Positions 11,375 to 22,900 of a stretch of 64,000 nucleotides of DNA are shown here, in pieces. The translations under genes and the position numbers were made by a program. The notes beneath the pieces are model-generated. The model did not search any database. It had not been told where the DNA came from and saw only the letters and a program-made list of their open reading frames with translations. Source of the DNA: Astragalus membranaceus (taxonomy: Eukaryota > Streptophyta > Magnoliopsida > Fabales > Fabaceae); contig CM076848.1 in NCBI GenBank assembly GCA_039519185.1, forward strand, positions 186,184,628 to 186,248,627, read 5' to 3'. Positions within the stretch are counted from its first letter, which is position 1. Each line of letters begins with the position of its first letter.

Positions 11375-12574
11375 CTAGAGATACTTTGAAACATCAAAAT
11401 CACCCTCTCCATTATCTTCATCTTTATCCTCTCCATCATCCTCATCTCCAACTCCATCCTCTCCATCTTCTCCTTCATCTCCTCCCGAGTCATCTCCATC
11501 TACATCCTCTCCTCCAACTCCATCTCCATCAACTTCATTCTCTCCTCCAACTCCATCTCCATCAACTTCATTATTTCCTCCACTTCCATCCACTTCTTGT
11601 TCTTTCTCTCCTACACCTTCATCTACATACTCAAAAATAGGAGTTTGATTCATTCCTATTCTCCTATAATCAGGATCATAATCAGGCACATCCTCCTCCT
11701 CTGAAAACTCATCTACAACATCCTCTACAACAACCTCTTCATCACCTGAAACCCACTCAGTGTCAGATATAAGTTCTTCAATTTCACGTTCTCTTCTGAC
11801 TTTCTTCTTCCTGGACAACTTTGAATTAACCATGACAAAGACAACAACATTCATTGTCTTTATCTTCAAACGGTTTCTTCTCTTTGTGTGCACCTAAATA
11901 ATAAACAAGTACAATTAAGACCGGAAAGATGAAAGTATCTTATAATTCAAAGTCTAGATTTTTGAGCACTTACCATCTCGAAGGCACTCCAATTACGCTC
12001 ACATCCAGATGAACTAGCAGTCAAGCACAGAATACGAATGGCAAAAGTTTGGAGCTCTGGATATTCAATTCCATAAGAATCCCACCAATCTGCCGGTTCC
12101 TTATCTAGATTTATTCTGGCCATATCACAACCAAAATACCCTATTCTTTTCTTAAACTCATCCATTGCTTATCAATTTTAGCTCTTAAAGCTTTATCAGG
12201 CACTAATGTATCCATTACATGTAATAAGCCCTTTCTAACTTCAGTGTCGGCTCTAAAATTAGGGCCATATTGTCTTTGGGGATTAAGGAAGTAGGCTGCA
12301 GCATGTAAAGGCCTATGAAGCATTGAGTTCCATCTTGCATCAATCAATGTCCAATAAGGCATATATCTACAATGGAATAAGCATTGAGTTCACAAAACTT
12401 GCATTTAATTCTCCTATTGTCTTCAGCAACCGAAATCCCATATTTCTAGGCCACATCAGTTTTGCTACCAGCAGCATTTCTAGGCAATTTTTTCTTCCTA
12501 GATGTTGTAGCCACACTTGGATTGGAGCTCTCAACAGAATTTTGAGTACCGGTATTAGGAGTTGATGAAGTCAT
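11375..12574 (-). pseudogene. hAT transposase, internally deleted
   Basis: It begins at ATG 12574 with a Ser/Thr-rich leader and a basic segment (SRKKKLPRNAAGSK), then a BED-type zinc-finger start (CKFC). An in-frame TAG stands where a conserved Trp is expected (DVA-stop-KYG). The catalytic middle is missing. From 12362 the frame resumes in the C-terminal half (WTLIDARWNSMLHRPLHAAA) and shifts by one base near 12160. It then runs through the hATC dimerisation domain (ADWWDSYG, LTASSSGCERNWSAFE). An 80-bp GT-AG intron (11973-11894) joins FEM to VHTKRRNRL. The end is a long Asp/Glu/Gly-rich acidic tail (11375-11700). The plus-strand frame at 11386-11640 is only the antisense of that tail. It cannot encode active transposase. 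Confidence 0.85.
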
Positions 12575-13189
12575 CACTCAACAAACTATTTGAAATGAAT
12601 AAAACACACAGAATGTAAAAGACCAAAATCAGAATGTAAAAGACCAAAATCAGAATGTAAAAGGAACAGAAATGTAAAAACAAAAGGAACAGAAATGAAA
12701 AACGAAACAGAACAAAGGAACAGAGCTTTACGAACCGGGTACAGAAGAGAAGAAGAGTCGCAGACGCAGGGAGAAGCTTCGCAGGGTGGTGTTCTTGGAT
12801 TCACAGTCGTAGGTTGCGTGAGGAGGAGAGAACTCAGTGAGCGTGAGGAGGAGAGAACTCTGAGCGTGAGAAGGAGTGAACGTGAAGTGCGGCGCAGAGA
12901 GAGAGAACTGAAACGAAATTAGGGATTTGTTTTAACCCTCTGCGCGACCCGACCCGGTTATTTTTTTAAAAAAAACCTGCCTTTCATAGGAGCGGACCCG
13001 ACCCGCGCTCCCACTGCGCTCCTGGCGCTCCTATGCGCTCCTACGCTCCTATCCCTCAGAAGCGGCGCTCCTGCTATTTCCCTGCAGAGCGTAAATTTTA
13101 ATAGGCCCGGGAGCGATGAGTGCTCATGGGTTCGTAAGAGCGTACGCTCCTACGCTCCGGAGCGTAAATTTGACTACCTTGCTACTAGT

Positions 13190-13284
13190 GTATTCGAGAT
13201 CTGTTCTTCAATTTCAGGTCTCCATTACTGGTGGTTGGTTCTTACCGGAGTTAATTTCTCCCTAAGATCCAAATTCCTGTTACA
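13190..13284 (+). repeat. 5' LTR of the chromovirus, right part
   Basis: The remaining 95 bp of the 5' LTR after the hAT insertion. It looks identical to 18072-18166 of the 3' LTR and ends in TGTTACA directly before the primer-binding site. Confidence 0.95.
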
Positions 13285-13286
13285 AT

Positions 13287-13297
13287 TGGTATCAGTT
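13287..13297 (+). promoter_or_regulatory. Primer-binding site (initiator tRNA-Met type)
   Basis: TGGTATCAGTT begins two bases after the LTR end, matching the common plant TGGTATCAGAGC site in its first nine bases. Confidence 0.8.
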
Positions 13298-13330
13298 GTT
13301 CTTTCCTGGATTTCTGTGTTATCCCTTCCG

Positions 13331-16300
13331 ATGGCTTCCGGCACACGCTCGGCAACTACAATCGCTGAACTGGACAAGAAGCATGATGATAAACATGCTG
13401 AATTGAACTCACGTATGGATCAGTTAGTAGCAGGAATGGAGGAAATGCGTACTCTGCTGCGTGAACAAGTTCAACCTGAAGGTTCGGTGAACAATCCACA
13501 GCGAACTCGCGGGAACGACAATGGTGGAAACGGTGCTACTGGATTACTCGCAACGAGGATCTCTAAGGTCGATTTTCCCAAGTTCGATGGACGCAACGTG
13601 AAGGAATGGTTCTACCGTTGTGATCAATTTTTCCAGCTGGATGAAACGCCACCGGAGAATATGGTGCGGCTCGCTTCAATTCACATGGATGGCTTAGCTC
13701 TCCAATGGCATCTAAACTACATCAGGCGCAGATTTGATATCTATCCACCCTGGTCTCTGTACGTGACTGACATTGTTGCTCGATTTGGCGACGCCTATGA
13801 AGATCCTCTCTCGGCTCTCATTCAAGTCAAGCACACTGGCAAGATCCAGGACTACATTGATGCTTTTGAGCTTGCTCAAACCCAGGTATCCCTCCTACCT
13901 GAACGTACATGCTCTTAGCATCTTTCTTTCCGGTTTAGAACACACCACGCAAATGCAGGTCCGAATGTTTAACCCCACTGATATTGCACATGTTGCAAAT
14001 TTAGCTCGCCTCTATGAATCCTCCAAATCCCCTATACTTTGCCATAGCCAGAAATTTACCCCAAGCTCAACCTCATTCAACAACTACCAGAAACCCCAAG
14101 CCAATTTCACTAAACCCCCTGTTCCAACCACCAACACAGCTACCACCACTAAACCAAACACTACCTTAACCCAAACAATTAACCAGAATACCAAAACTAA
14201 AAATTACAAACCTGCTGGCCCATTGACTCATGCTCAAATGGAGGAGAGAAAGGCAAAAGGGCTTTGTATGTATTGTGATGAGCCTTTTACCCCTGGTCAC
14301 CAAACCAAGCATAGGAGATCCCAATTTTTCATGTTGGAAGCTGATGGTGATAGTGATGAGGGTGAGGATACTAAGCAATCTAGTGAAGCTAGTGCAGATA
14401 CCATCCAAAATGATAGCCCTACCCTATCCTTACATGCCCTATCAGGTACTACTAACCATCAAACAATGAGAGTCACTGGTATGTTCATTAAGATACTGTT
14501 ACAGATACTTATTGACAGTGGAAGTACTCATAACTTCCTTGATCTGGATGCTGCAAAGAGACTAGGTTGTAAACTCGAGCCAATTAAAACTATGTCAGTT
14601 ACTGCTGGTGGTGGTAACAAAATAGCTGCTATGTACATTGTTAGAGGTTTTACTTGGCAATTTCAACAATGTACTTTCACCTGTGATGTCTATGTTTTGC
14701 CCATTGTTTGTTGTGATCTAATCCTTGGTGAGCAGTGGCTCAAATCCCTTGGAAAGATTATTTGGGATTTTGACCGATTACATATGGAATTTACGGTCCA
14801 AGGTAGAAAATGTTTGCTGCGAAGTGCTAAACCTCCTTCCAACAAATTGATCAATAGCAAGAAGTTCACTCAATCTCTCAACTCAGAGGCAGAGATCTGT
14901 TTCCTCTTCTTGGATCAAGACACTCCTTCCTTGAATGTTCCCAAGGTTCAGTTATTCTCTCTTGAGGCAGAATCAACAGAGTTACCTCTTGAGTTGCAAG
15001 ACCTACTAGTTGATTATGAAGATGTGTTCAAGGACCCTACTGATTTACCACCTAGAAGGCCCGGATTTGATCACCAAATCCCCCTCAAGGATGACATTAT
15101 TCCTTTCAACTTGCGCCCTTACCGTTACTCGATAGTCCAGAAAGATGTGGTGGACAAGTTGGTCGCTGATATGCTTGATCAAGGAATTATACGGCACAGC
15201 AATAGTCCCTATGCTTCACCTGCAGTGTTGGTGAGGAAAAAGGACGGTTCATGGCGCCTTTGTGTTGATTATAGGCGACTTAACAAGCACACAATCAAGG
15301 ACAGGTATCCCATTCCACTCATAGAGGATTTGATGGATGAGTTGGGTTCCGCTACTATTTTCTCAAAGCTTGACCTTCGTTCTGGGTTCAATCAACTGAG
15401 AATTGAGGAGGGGGATGAGTTTAAGACAACTTTCAAGACTCATGGAGGCCACTTTGAATAACTTGTGATGCCTTTTGGGCTCACAAACGCACCTGCTTCT
15501 TTCCAAGCATTGATGAACTTTGTTTTCACTCCATTTCTCAGAAATTTTGTGATAGTTTTCTTTGATGACATCTTGGTATACAGTCCTTCTCTTGAAGCTC
15601 ATGTGGATCATCTGAGACAAGTGTTTGAAACTATCCGAAGCCACAACTTGTTCCTCAAGAAACAAAAATGTCACTTTGCCACTTCTCGTGTTGAGTACCT
15701 TGGCCATTTCATCTCTCAGGGTCAAGTGTTCACAGATCCCTCCAAAATTCAAGCTGTCAAAGATTGGCCTGTTCCTACAAACCTCAAACAACTGAGGGGT
15801 TTCCTTGGTTTATCAGGCTATTATAGACGATTTGTACGAGACTATAGCAAAATTTCCAAACCCCTTACTGATCTGTTGAAGAAAGACAATTTCCTCTGGT
15901 GTGATCAGGCTACTGCCTCATTTAATCAGTTGAAGGACGCTCTTATTTCCTCACCTGTTCTTGCCTTACCAGACTTCAATAAGACTTTTGTCGTTGAGAC
16001 TGATGCTTCGGGCAAAGGTATTGGTGCTATCTTAATGCAGGATCATCATCCAATAGCTTACATCAGTAAGTCTCTTGGTCTCAGGAAGCAATCTATGTCT
16101 GTGTATGAACGTGAATTAATAGCAATCGTGTATGCTGTGCAGAAATGGGGCGCCTACCTCTCTCACAGGCCCTTCATTATTCGCTCTGACCAGAAGAGTA
16201 TTAAGTACCTTTTGGATCAGAAATTGAATACTCCATTTCAACAAGTGTGGATGGCCAAGTTGATGGGATTTGACTTTGAGATTCACTACAAAACAGACTC

Positions 16301-17798
16301 TTCTAATGTAGCTGCTGATGCTCTTTCGCGTCAAAGTGGTGCTGAATTGTTGCCAATGCTCCTCAATAATGCTCATGATGACCTTCTTACTCTTATCAAG
16401 GATTCTTGGGTATCTGATGCTAGCTTGCAGGGCATCATTTTGGATTTGCAGAAGGATCCTAAGTCCCACCCCAAGTTCTCTTGGTTCAATAATGAACTGC
16501 GACGGAAAGGCAAGTTACTGGCAGGCAATACACCAGAACTGAAACTCACCATTCTTCATTGGCTACATGATTCCTTTGTTGGAGGACATTATGGCCGTGA
16601 TGTCACAGCTTCTAGAGTGAAGTCTTTATTCTATTGGAAGGGCATGAACAAGGAATCCAAAATTATATACGGTCTTGTGATGTATGCCAGAGAAACAAAC
16701 CTGAACTTGTCAAGTCACCTGGTCTTTTGCAGCCACTCCCAATTCCTCACCGTGTCTGGGATGAGATCAGCTTAGACTTCATCGAAGGACTTCCCTCTTC
16801 TCATGGAAAACAGGTTATTCTGGTTGTGGTAGACAGGCTAAGTAAGTATGCTCATTTCCTTACTTTGTCCCATCCTTATACTGCACTTGCTGTAGCACAC
16901 TTGTTTCTCGATAATGTTTTCAAACTCCATGGAATGCCAAGTATTGAAGTGAGTGATAGGGATCCCATTTTCCTTAGCTCTTTGTGGAATGAGCTCTTCA
17001 AATTACAGGGTGTGCTCTTGAACAAATCCACTGCTTACCATCCCCAGAGTGATGGTCAAACTGAGGTGGTGAATAAAATTTTAGAGACTTATCTACGATG
17101 TATGTGTTCTGATAAGCCTACTCGCTGGTCTAAGTGGATTTCCCTTGCTGAATGGTGGTACAATACTCATTTTCATTCATCTATTCAAACTAGTCCTTAT
17201 GAAGTTGTGTATGGGCAAAGCCCCCCCAACTCATATCCCTTATCTCCCTGGGGAATCTTCTATTCCAGAAGTTGATAGAACTCTTTCTGCTCGTGAATCA
17301 GTGATTAAGCTTCTCCAGTTCCATCTTCTCCGAGCTCAGAACCGTATGGCTCAGCAGGCTAATAAGCACAGGTCTGAGAGAGAATTTAAGGTTGGTGACT
17401 CAATTTTCTTGAAGCTGCAACCTTACAGGCAGGTAACTGCTAGGCAACAAGCAGCACATAAGCTCAATCCTAAGTACTATGGCCATTTTCAGATACTTGA
17501 CCGGATTGGAGCTGTTGCCTATAAGCTAGAACTGCCCCCCACTGCTGCAATACATGATGTCTTTCATGTTTCTCAACTTAAGTTGTGTGTGGATCCCTCT
17601 ACTGCTACATTTCAGCCTCTTCTTGCTGATAGTCCTGTTGCTCGGGTTCCTTTTGCTGTCCTTGAGCGCAAAATGGTCAAGAGAGGCAATGTGGCTACCA
17701 CTAAGGTGCTTGTTCAGTGGCTTGGTGAACCAAAGGAGGCTGCAACATGGGAATTCTACTATGATCTTCAAAAGAAGTTTCCTGATTTTAATCCTTGA
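13331..17798 (+). pseudogene. Chromovirus gag-pol, broken
   Basis: Gag starts at ATG 13331 and contains the FPKFDG...WFYRCDQFF block. The protease has the IDSGSTHNFLD active site near 14510. RT spans roughly 15060-15800 with an FFDD centre in place of YVDD. RNase H has the TDAS motif, the integrase has an HHCC finger and a DDE core (YHPQSDGQTE), and the C-terminus has a chromodomain (VLERKMVKRG...WEFYYDL). Four lesions are visible: a frame change near 13890 in gag, a stop at 15459-15461 inside RT, a frame change near 16660 in the integrase finger, and another near 17225 after the DDE core. It cannot make a single polyprotein. Confidence 0.9.
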
Positions 17799-17814
17799 GG
17801 ACAAGGATTGTTTT

Positions 17815-17824
17815 AAGGGGAGGG
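17815..17824 (+). promoter_or_regulatory. Polypurine tract
   Basis: AAGGGGAGGG lies immediately 5' of the 3' LTR start and is the expected plus-strand primer. Confidence 0.8.
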
Positions 17825-17827
17825 TAT

Positions 17828-18166
17828 TGTGATGGATTTTATTATCTTTTAATTTCTGTTTTTTATTATGCTTCTATTATGCTAGTTACCATTCCACTAG
17901 TTACTGTTTTACCATTTTTTTACTCTATGTAAGCATGCTTGGCACATGGTTGCCTTGTAACAGAGCCCTATATATTATGAATGAAATTTGATTGTGATAA
18001 TCATCATTGATATCACAACCCTAATTCAGCCGTCTCTCTCTAATTCACTGTCTCGTGCGTTCTCTACTAGTGTATTCGAGATCTGTTCTTCAATTTCAGG
18101 TCTCCATTACTGGTGGTTGGTTCTTACCGGAGTTAATTTCTCCCTAAGATCCAAATTCCTGTTACA
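17828..18166 (+). repeat. 3' LTR of the chromovirus
   Basis: Uninterrupted 339-bp LTR, from TGTGATGG to TGTTACA. It gives the reference for the split 5' copy. Confidence 0.95.
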
Positions 18167-18339
18167 AGAAATCAACCCAATTGCACAAGCACACAACACA
18201 AACACCATGCAGAATTTGGATTTAAAAGGAAATGGTTATACTTAATTTTGAAGAGGAATTATTCCATGTCTAAAAATTCTGGTAAAGCAAGCTTTCATGT
18301 ATAATGTCTTTATGTAAAAGAGACATGAAAAGGAATTGT

Positions 18340-19625
18340 TAAAAGCCTTCCTATCACTGCTTTGAGTTCATTCTACTGGACCTGAATAGCAGCAATTTCT
18401 CAGGTCCTATCCCTTCTACCATAGCCAATTCGAATAGCGGGTTTTGGAGAGTTAAATCTAGATTTTGAGACATATATTTGAGATTTCAAAATAGTTGAAA
18501 GAATAACATCATAGATGATCTTATAACCTATGAGGCCACAGACACCGACATGTAGACACCAGTTTTAATTTGAAAAATGCAAGTAACTGAAGTGTCGGTG
18601 TCGGACACGATACGTGTCAGACACCAACACGTCTTCAACTGGAAGTGTAAGTGCTACAGAGCTTATAACATTTCAGTCACATCTCATTCAATTTTAGAAA
18701 CATTTTATAGCTTCTTTAATTTATGTTACATACCCATACCCCTGATATCCGCCATCTCCAAGTTGCATAAATAATATCAAATGAACCATTCATTTTGAAT
18801 TTGGTCAGCTTGTTGAGCTTAACTTTCTTATTTAGCAATTTCACAGGAGATGTGTCACTTTAACTTTCAAACTCTCAGAAAATAAACTTCATCTCACTAA
18901 GCAAGACTATATTGACTGACTAAATAGCTCAGAGGTTGGCTATGTTGCTTGTGCACGGGTACGGTACCGAGTACGAGTGCTGGCACGGGAGACATGGTTT
19001 TTCAAAAAATCAGGGTACGAGTACGTAACATAAATTTGATATAAACATGACAAAAAGATAGAAAACACAAATAAATAAAACAATGTAATAGAAAAATATA
19101 CAATGAAATATAGGAAATAATTATTTAGATAGCAGAAGATAGAAAAAAGATATACAATAACTTCAACAGTAGGGTAGCTGCTAAGTTTGATAACTACTCA
19201 AAATTACTTAATCTTTCTCCCCATCTCAACAATCTCTTTGGAGACAACCCAAATAGATTGGGAACCTCGGTTCTCCCAATGTCTTCAGTTTGCATATGAA
19301 TAGTCTCTATGGCATCATTCCTTTAACAATTCAGTAATGCAGGAAGCTTAATGAGCTTAGGCTCTCAGAAAATTTTCTGATAGGTGGTAGTATGAAGTAG
19401 GAAGGCTTGTTGAGTTGTAGGTCATAATATTGGACTTCAGTAAAAGTCTCTTCTCTGATGATATTTCAACACCTCGAAAAAATCTCACAAAGCTGAAGGA
19501 CTCTATCTTTCTTTCTATCAACTTCAAGGAAAAGTTTCTCCTTCACTTAGTAAATTTACCATTGCTGAATTTCTCAAACAGCCACCTAGAAGGCCAGATT
19601 CCTCCAACCTTTTCAGGGTTCTAGT
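18340..19625 (+). pseudogene. Decayed LRR receptor-like protein fragments
   Basis: Short leucine-rich-repeat phrases appear in changing frames: a DLNSSNFSGPIPSTIANS-like phrase near 18380-18420, LHMNSLYGIIPLTIQ near 19290-19330, LNELRLSENFLI near 19350, and LVNLPLLNFSNSHLEGQIP near 19545-19600. Stops and frame changes separate them. They resemble extracellular LRRs of receptor-like proteins, not the cytoplasmic LRRs of the neighbouring CNL gene. The stretch 18566-18650 holds a GTGTCGG-rich inverted segment, and 18945-19030 a GGTACGAGTACG-rich segment. Both look like transposon debris within the pseudogene. Confidence 0.55.
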
Positions 19626-19967
19626 GAAGCTCCTTCCTGAATAATTGCATATTATGTGGCCCACTATTAGTTACTATAGTAGAAATTTATTTAAATCTAT
19701 ACCAATATATTAAATCTCACCTGTGCAGTACATGAGAAAACATTTTGCTCTTTCTCCCACTTCAGGGTGTTGGTTGTGCATTTGTGCTTTGCTTCACATG
19801 ACAGCTAGATTGGCACAAGCAGAAATCGCAAACATGTGTTAACCTGTGACATGTAATTTTATAACAAGTGTATGCAAATATTACAATTTAAGTAGATAAT
19901 TATTTTGATGGCAAAAACAAGAGATAATTGCAATATAGTAGTATTTTTTTGTGACTCACCTAGACAA

Positions 19968-22900
19968 TCATGTGATCATTTTGCTGTTGATAAGTATGCA
20001 GGGAATGTGAGCAATCTTACGCCACTCTTTCCCTTGCTTCCTCCGCCAATTTGCTTCCAGCAATGGGCAGTCAAAGATACTCAGTACTGAAAGAGAGGAA
20101 GGCAGTCCCTCTTCTGGCAATGACTTGAGGTTAGGAGCATCTGAAATCTCAAGGTTTTGGAGAGAGGTGAAACGGCGAAGCCAGTTTCCATTCAAGCATT
20201 CTATATCATCAAGTTGGCAGATGTGTAGAGACATGAGAGAAGTGGGTAGCAATGACACTTCCATTTTCATCAGCTTATTCACAATGTCACGACCTCCAAT
20301 TTCCAGTACAGAAAGACATGTGATACAATCCAAATTCCACTGAATTCCCCCAATAGAAAGTTTCCGTAAATTGATAGGCAATCCCTCTTTGGCAAAAGCT
20401 TCTAGGTTTGGAAGGTTATAAATTCTTAATTCTTGAAGGCTAACTAGATTGTTCATTGGTTCTGGTAGTGAATGAAGCTTATTACACCCATACACCCCGA
20501 AATGAATGAGGTTAGGAGTGGGCAATCCACATGGGGAAAGTGAATCCAGTTCATCACAACACCGTATTTGGATACTTTGAATAAATGAGAGACTCTGCGT
20601 TGCATCTTCTGCAGTGAAAATTGATTTGAGATTCTTGCAACCACAAATATATAGACTTCTGAGCATAGGGAGAGAGCCTAAGATGAAAGATGTCATTGAA
20701 TTACAACTATATTCAATTGACAATTGCTCAAGTGATGTGTAATTGTGCAAGGATTCATGAGGAAGGAATTCTAGATTCTCACAATAATGGAGAGATAAAG
20801 ATTGCAACGTTTTGGGTAAACCGTTTCTTGGGAAGGACGTTAGAGAGGGAAGGCGGTCTAAGGTCAACTTTTGAAGAGAATTCAGTGGCAATATCAATTG
20901 GGTGAATAGATCTGATGGTCTTATAACGTTGCAATTATGACTTGAATGCCTTGACTCCAGCAGTGAGTCACATTCCCATAACTTAAGTTCAGTTAAGGAA
21001 GGAAGTTTGTTGGGTAAGTTTCCTTTGAGTTTAGGACATCTATTCACTAATAGATGTCTTAGACTAGGAAATTCTATAGTTGTACCTCCAATCAAGTTCC
21101 ATTCTTCCCACTCTGGCATATCCCCAAAGGTCAGAGTCTTCAGGGTAGGAAATGGTTGAAATGAAAGACAACTACTTCCATAGAATTCAACACCAACACT
21201 CTTTATTGATTCCATCCAACAAATATATAGTTCTTTCAGATTACGTAACTGTCCAAAGGGTGGCAGCCATGTACAATTATGACAAGCAGTGATGCCCACA
21301 TACACCATGTTGCCAAATGAAGAATCACCCAACCATTTTGGAAAGCTAGTTCCACCATAGCCATGGATACCAAGTTTCTTCACATTTGTTGAAGGTCGCA
21401 AGTGTTCTAGTACCAAACTTTGAATTTGTGAGCTTTGAGTAGTAGTAGTAGTAGTGCCAAGTGCATCCCATTCCCATTGTAGTATCAACCTGTCAATTTG
21501 GTCTTTCGTCTTCAAATTTGCTTGAAAAGCATCAAAGGGATCAGTAACATTTTGTAGCTCTCTGATGGTGAGATTCCCTTGTAGATGGGGAAATCTTTGT
21601 AGCTCTGCAACCTTTAATCCATTGTGTTGTTTGCTGACAACAAAGTCAGACAAAATTTGGAGTTTTTGTAGTCTAGAAATTTGTATAGGCATCTCCTTTA
21701 ATATAGTCCCTCGAATGTCAAGGTGGCGTAAATTCACTAATTTTCCCATGTCCTCGGGCAATTCAGCGAGACTCCCACAATATGACAGCAACAAGGTTTG
21801 CAAATTGTAAAGCTTGCATATTACAGAAGGCAACCTTTTAATCCCAGTGTAAGAGAGATTTAAGTATCGTAGATATATCAAATTTCCAATAGAGTCGGGC
21901 AACTCAGTGATATTCCAGTAGTTTGACAAAGACAACACATGCAATTGTTTCATTGCTGGCAACAAGTCACGCACTACCTTGTCTGATATGGAACAATGTG
22001 ATGGTGACCACGACGTTTCTTGTAATGGTAAGGCCAAGAAGGTACGCAGACTTTTTAATCCATACAATTTATCAAATCTGTTGTATGAGTCATATTTCCC
22101 TCTATTGTATGACAAATGGCGAACCCTTTTGTGTAGCTCTTGTTCGTCCAACTTGATACAATATGGAGATGAAACCATTGTAGCCAAATCATTGAGGAGA
22201 TCATGCATTTCAAAGCTTGCTTTCCTATCGTCCACATACCGTCGTTGTATTAGTGATCTTGACAGTAGTTCCTCAAAGTATTCCTCTCCTACTTTTTCCC
22301 AACTTTTCTGACTCTTGGATTGATGTACTAAGCCTTCTGCAATCCACAACTCAACTACCATATTTTTTTCTAACTTGGAGCTCTTCGGAAAAATTGCACA
22401 ATAAGCAAAACACCGTTTTAAAGGAGCTGGAAGATAATGATAGCTCAGTAGCAGAGCTGGTTGCACCTCAACAATTTCCAGATCCCAAATATTACTTTCT
22501 AATACATTCTTCCAGTCATTCTGCGATGATTTGGTGCGAAGAAGACCCCCAAGTGCTACTGCAGCTAATGGTAAGCCATCACATTTCTTAGCAATTTCTT
22601 TGCCAATCACTTCTAATTTGGATAGTTCTTGATAATTACTTGCTCCAAATGCATGTTTGGCAAGTAAAGACCAACACTCATCACTTTGTAGAGGTGTCAA
22701 ATAGTGGATTGGAATAAAGGTTTGCATGGCTAGTGCAACTCTCTCATCTCGTGTCGTGATGATGAGCTTACTTCCCGTTTTTCCAGCATTAAAGATGTCC
22801 TTCAAATTGTTCCAATCAATGTAGCATCCATTCCATATGTCATCCAATACAAGCAAAAATTTCTTATGGCTTAAACTTTGCTGCAACTGCACTTGTAGAG

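Larger units (their letters stand above)
5357..13181 (-). mobile_element. hAT transposon inserted in the chromovirus LTR
   Basis: The ends are CAAGGTA...TACCTTG (7-bp terminal inverted repeats), and the flanking 8-bp duplication is CTACTAGT (5349-5356 and 13182-13189). An 8-bp duplication is diagnostic of hAT. The right arm (12950-13181) is packed with subterminal motifs of the type GCGCTCCTA / TACGCTCC, and the left arm (5357-5621) has GGGTTCGTA motifs. It carries a minus-strand transposase pseudogene at 11375-12574 and is itself split by the CACTA element at 5622-11342. Without that insert it is about 2.1 kb, an internally deleted derivative. Confidence 0.93.
5114..18166 (+). mobile_element. 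Ty3-type chromovirus LTR retrotransposon, host of two nested transposons
   Basis: Starts with TGTGATGG at 5114 and ends with CTGTTACA at 18166. It is flanked by the 5-bp target duplication AGAAA (5109-5113 and 18167-18171). The 5' LTR (338 bp without the insert) matches the 3' LTR (339 bp) with 4 substitutions and 1 indel by eye. A primer-binding site complementary to initiator tRNA-Met follows the 5' LTR, and a purine tract precedes the 3' LTR. The order gag, protease, RT, RNase H, integrase, chromodomain is that of plant chromoviruses. Removing the hAT at 5357-13181 leaves an element of about 5.2 kb, a normal size. The coding region has several lesions, so it is not autonomous now. Confidence 0.95.

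Noticed and set aside
11386..11640. His/Leu/Pro-rich plus-strand frame
   Set aside because: It is the antisense of the acidic tail of the hAT transposase on the minus strand.
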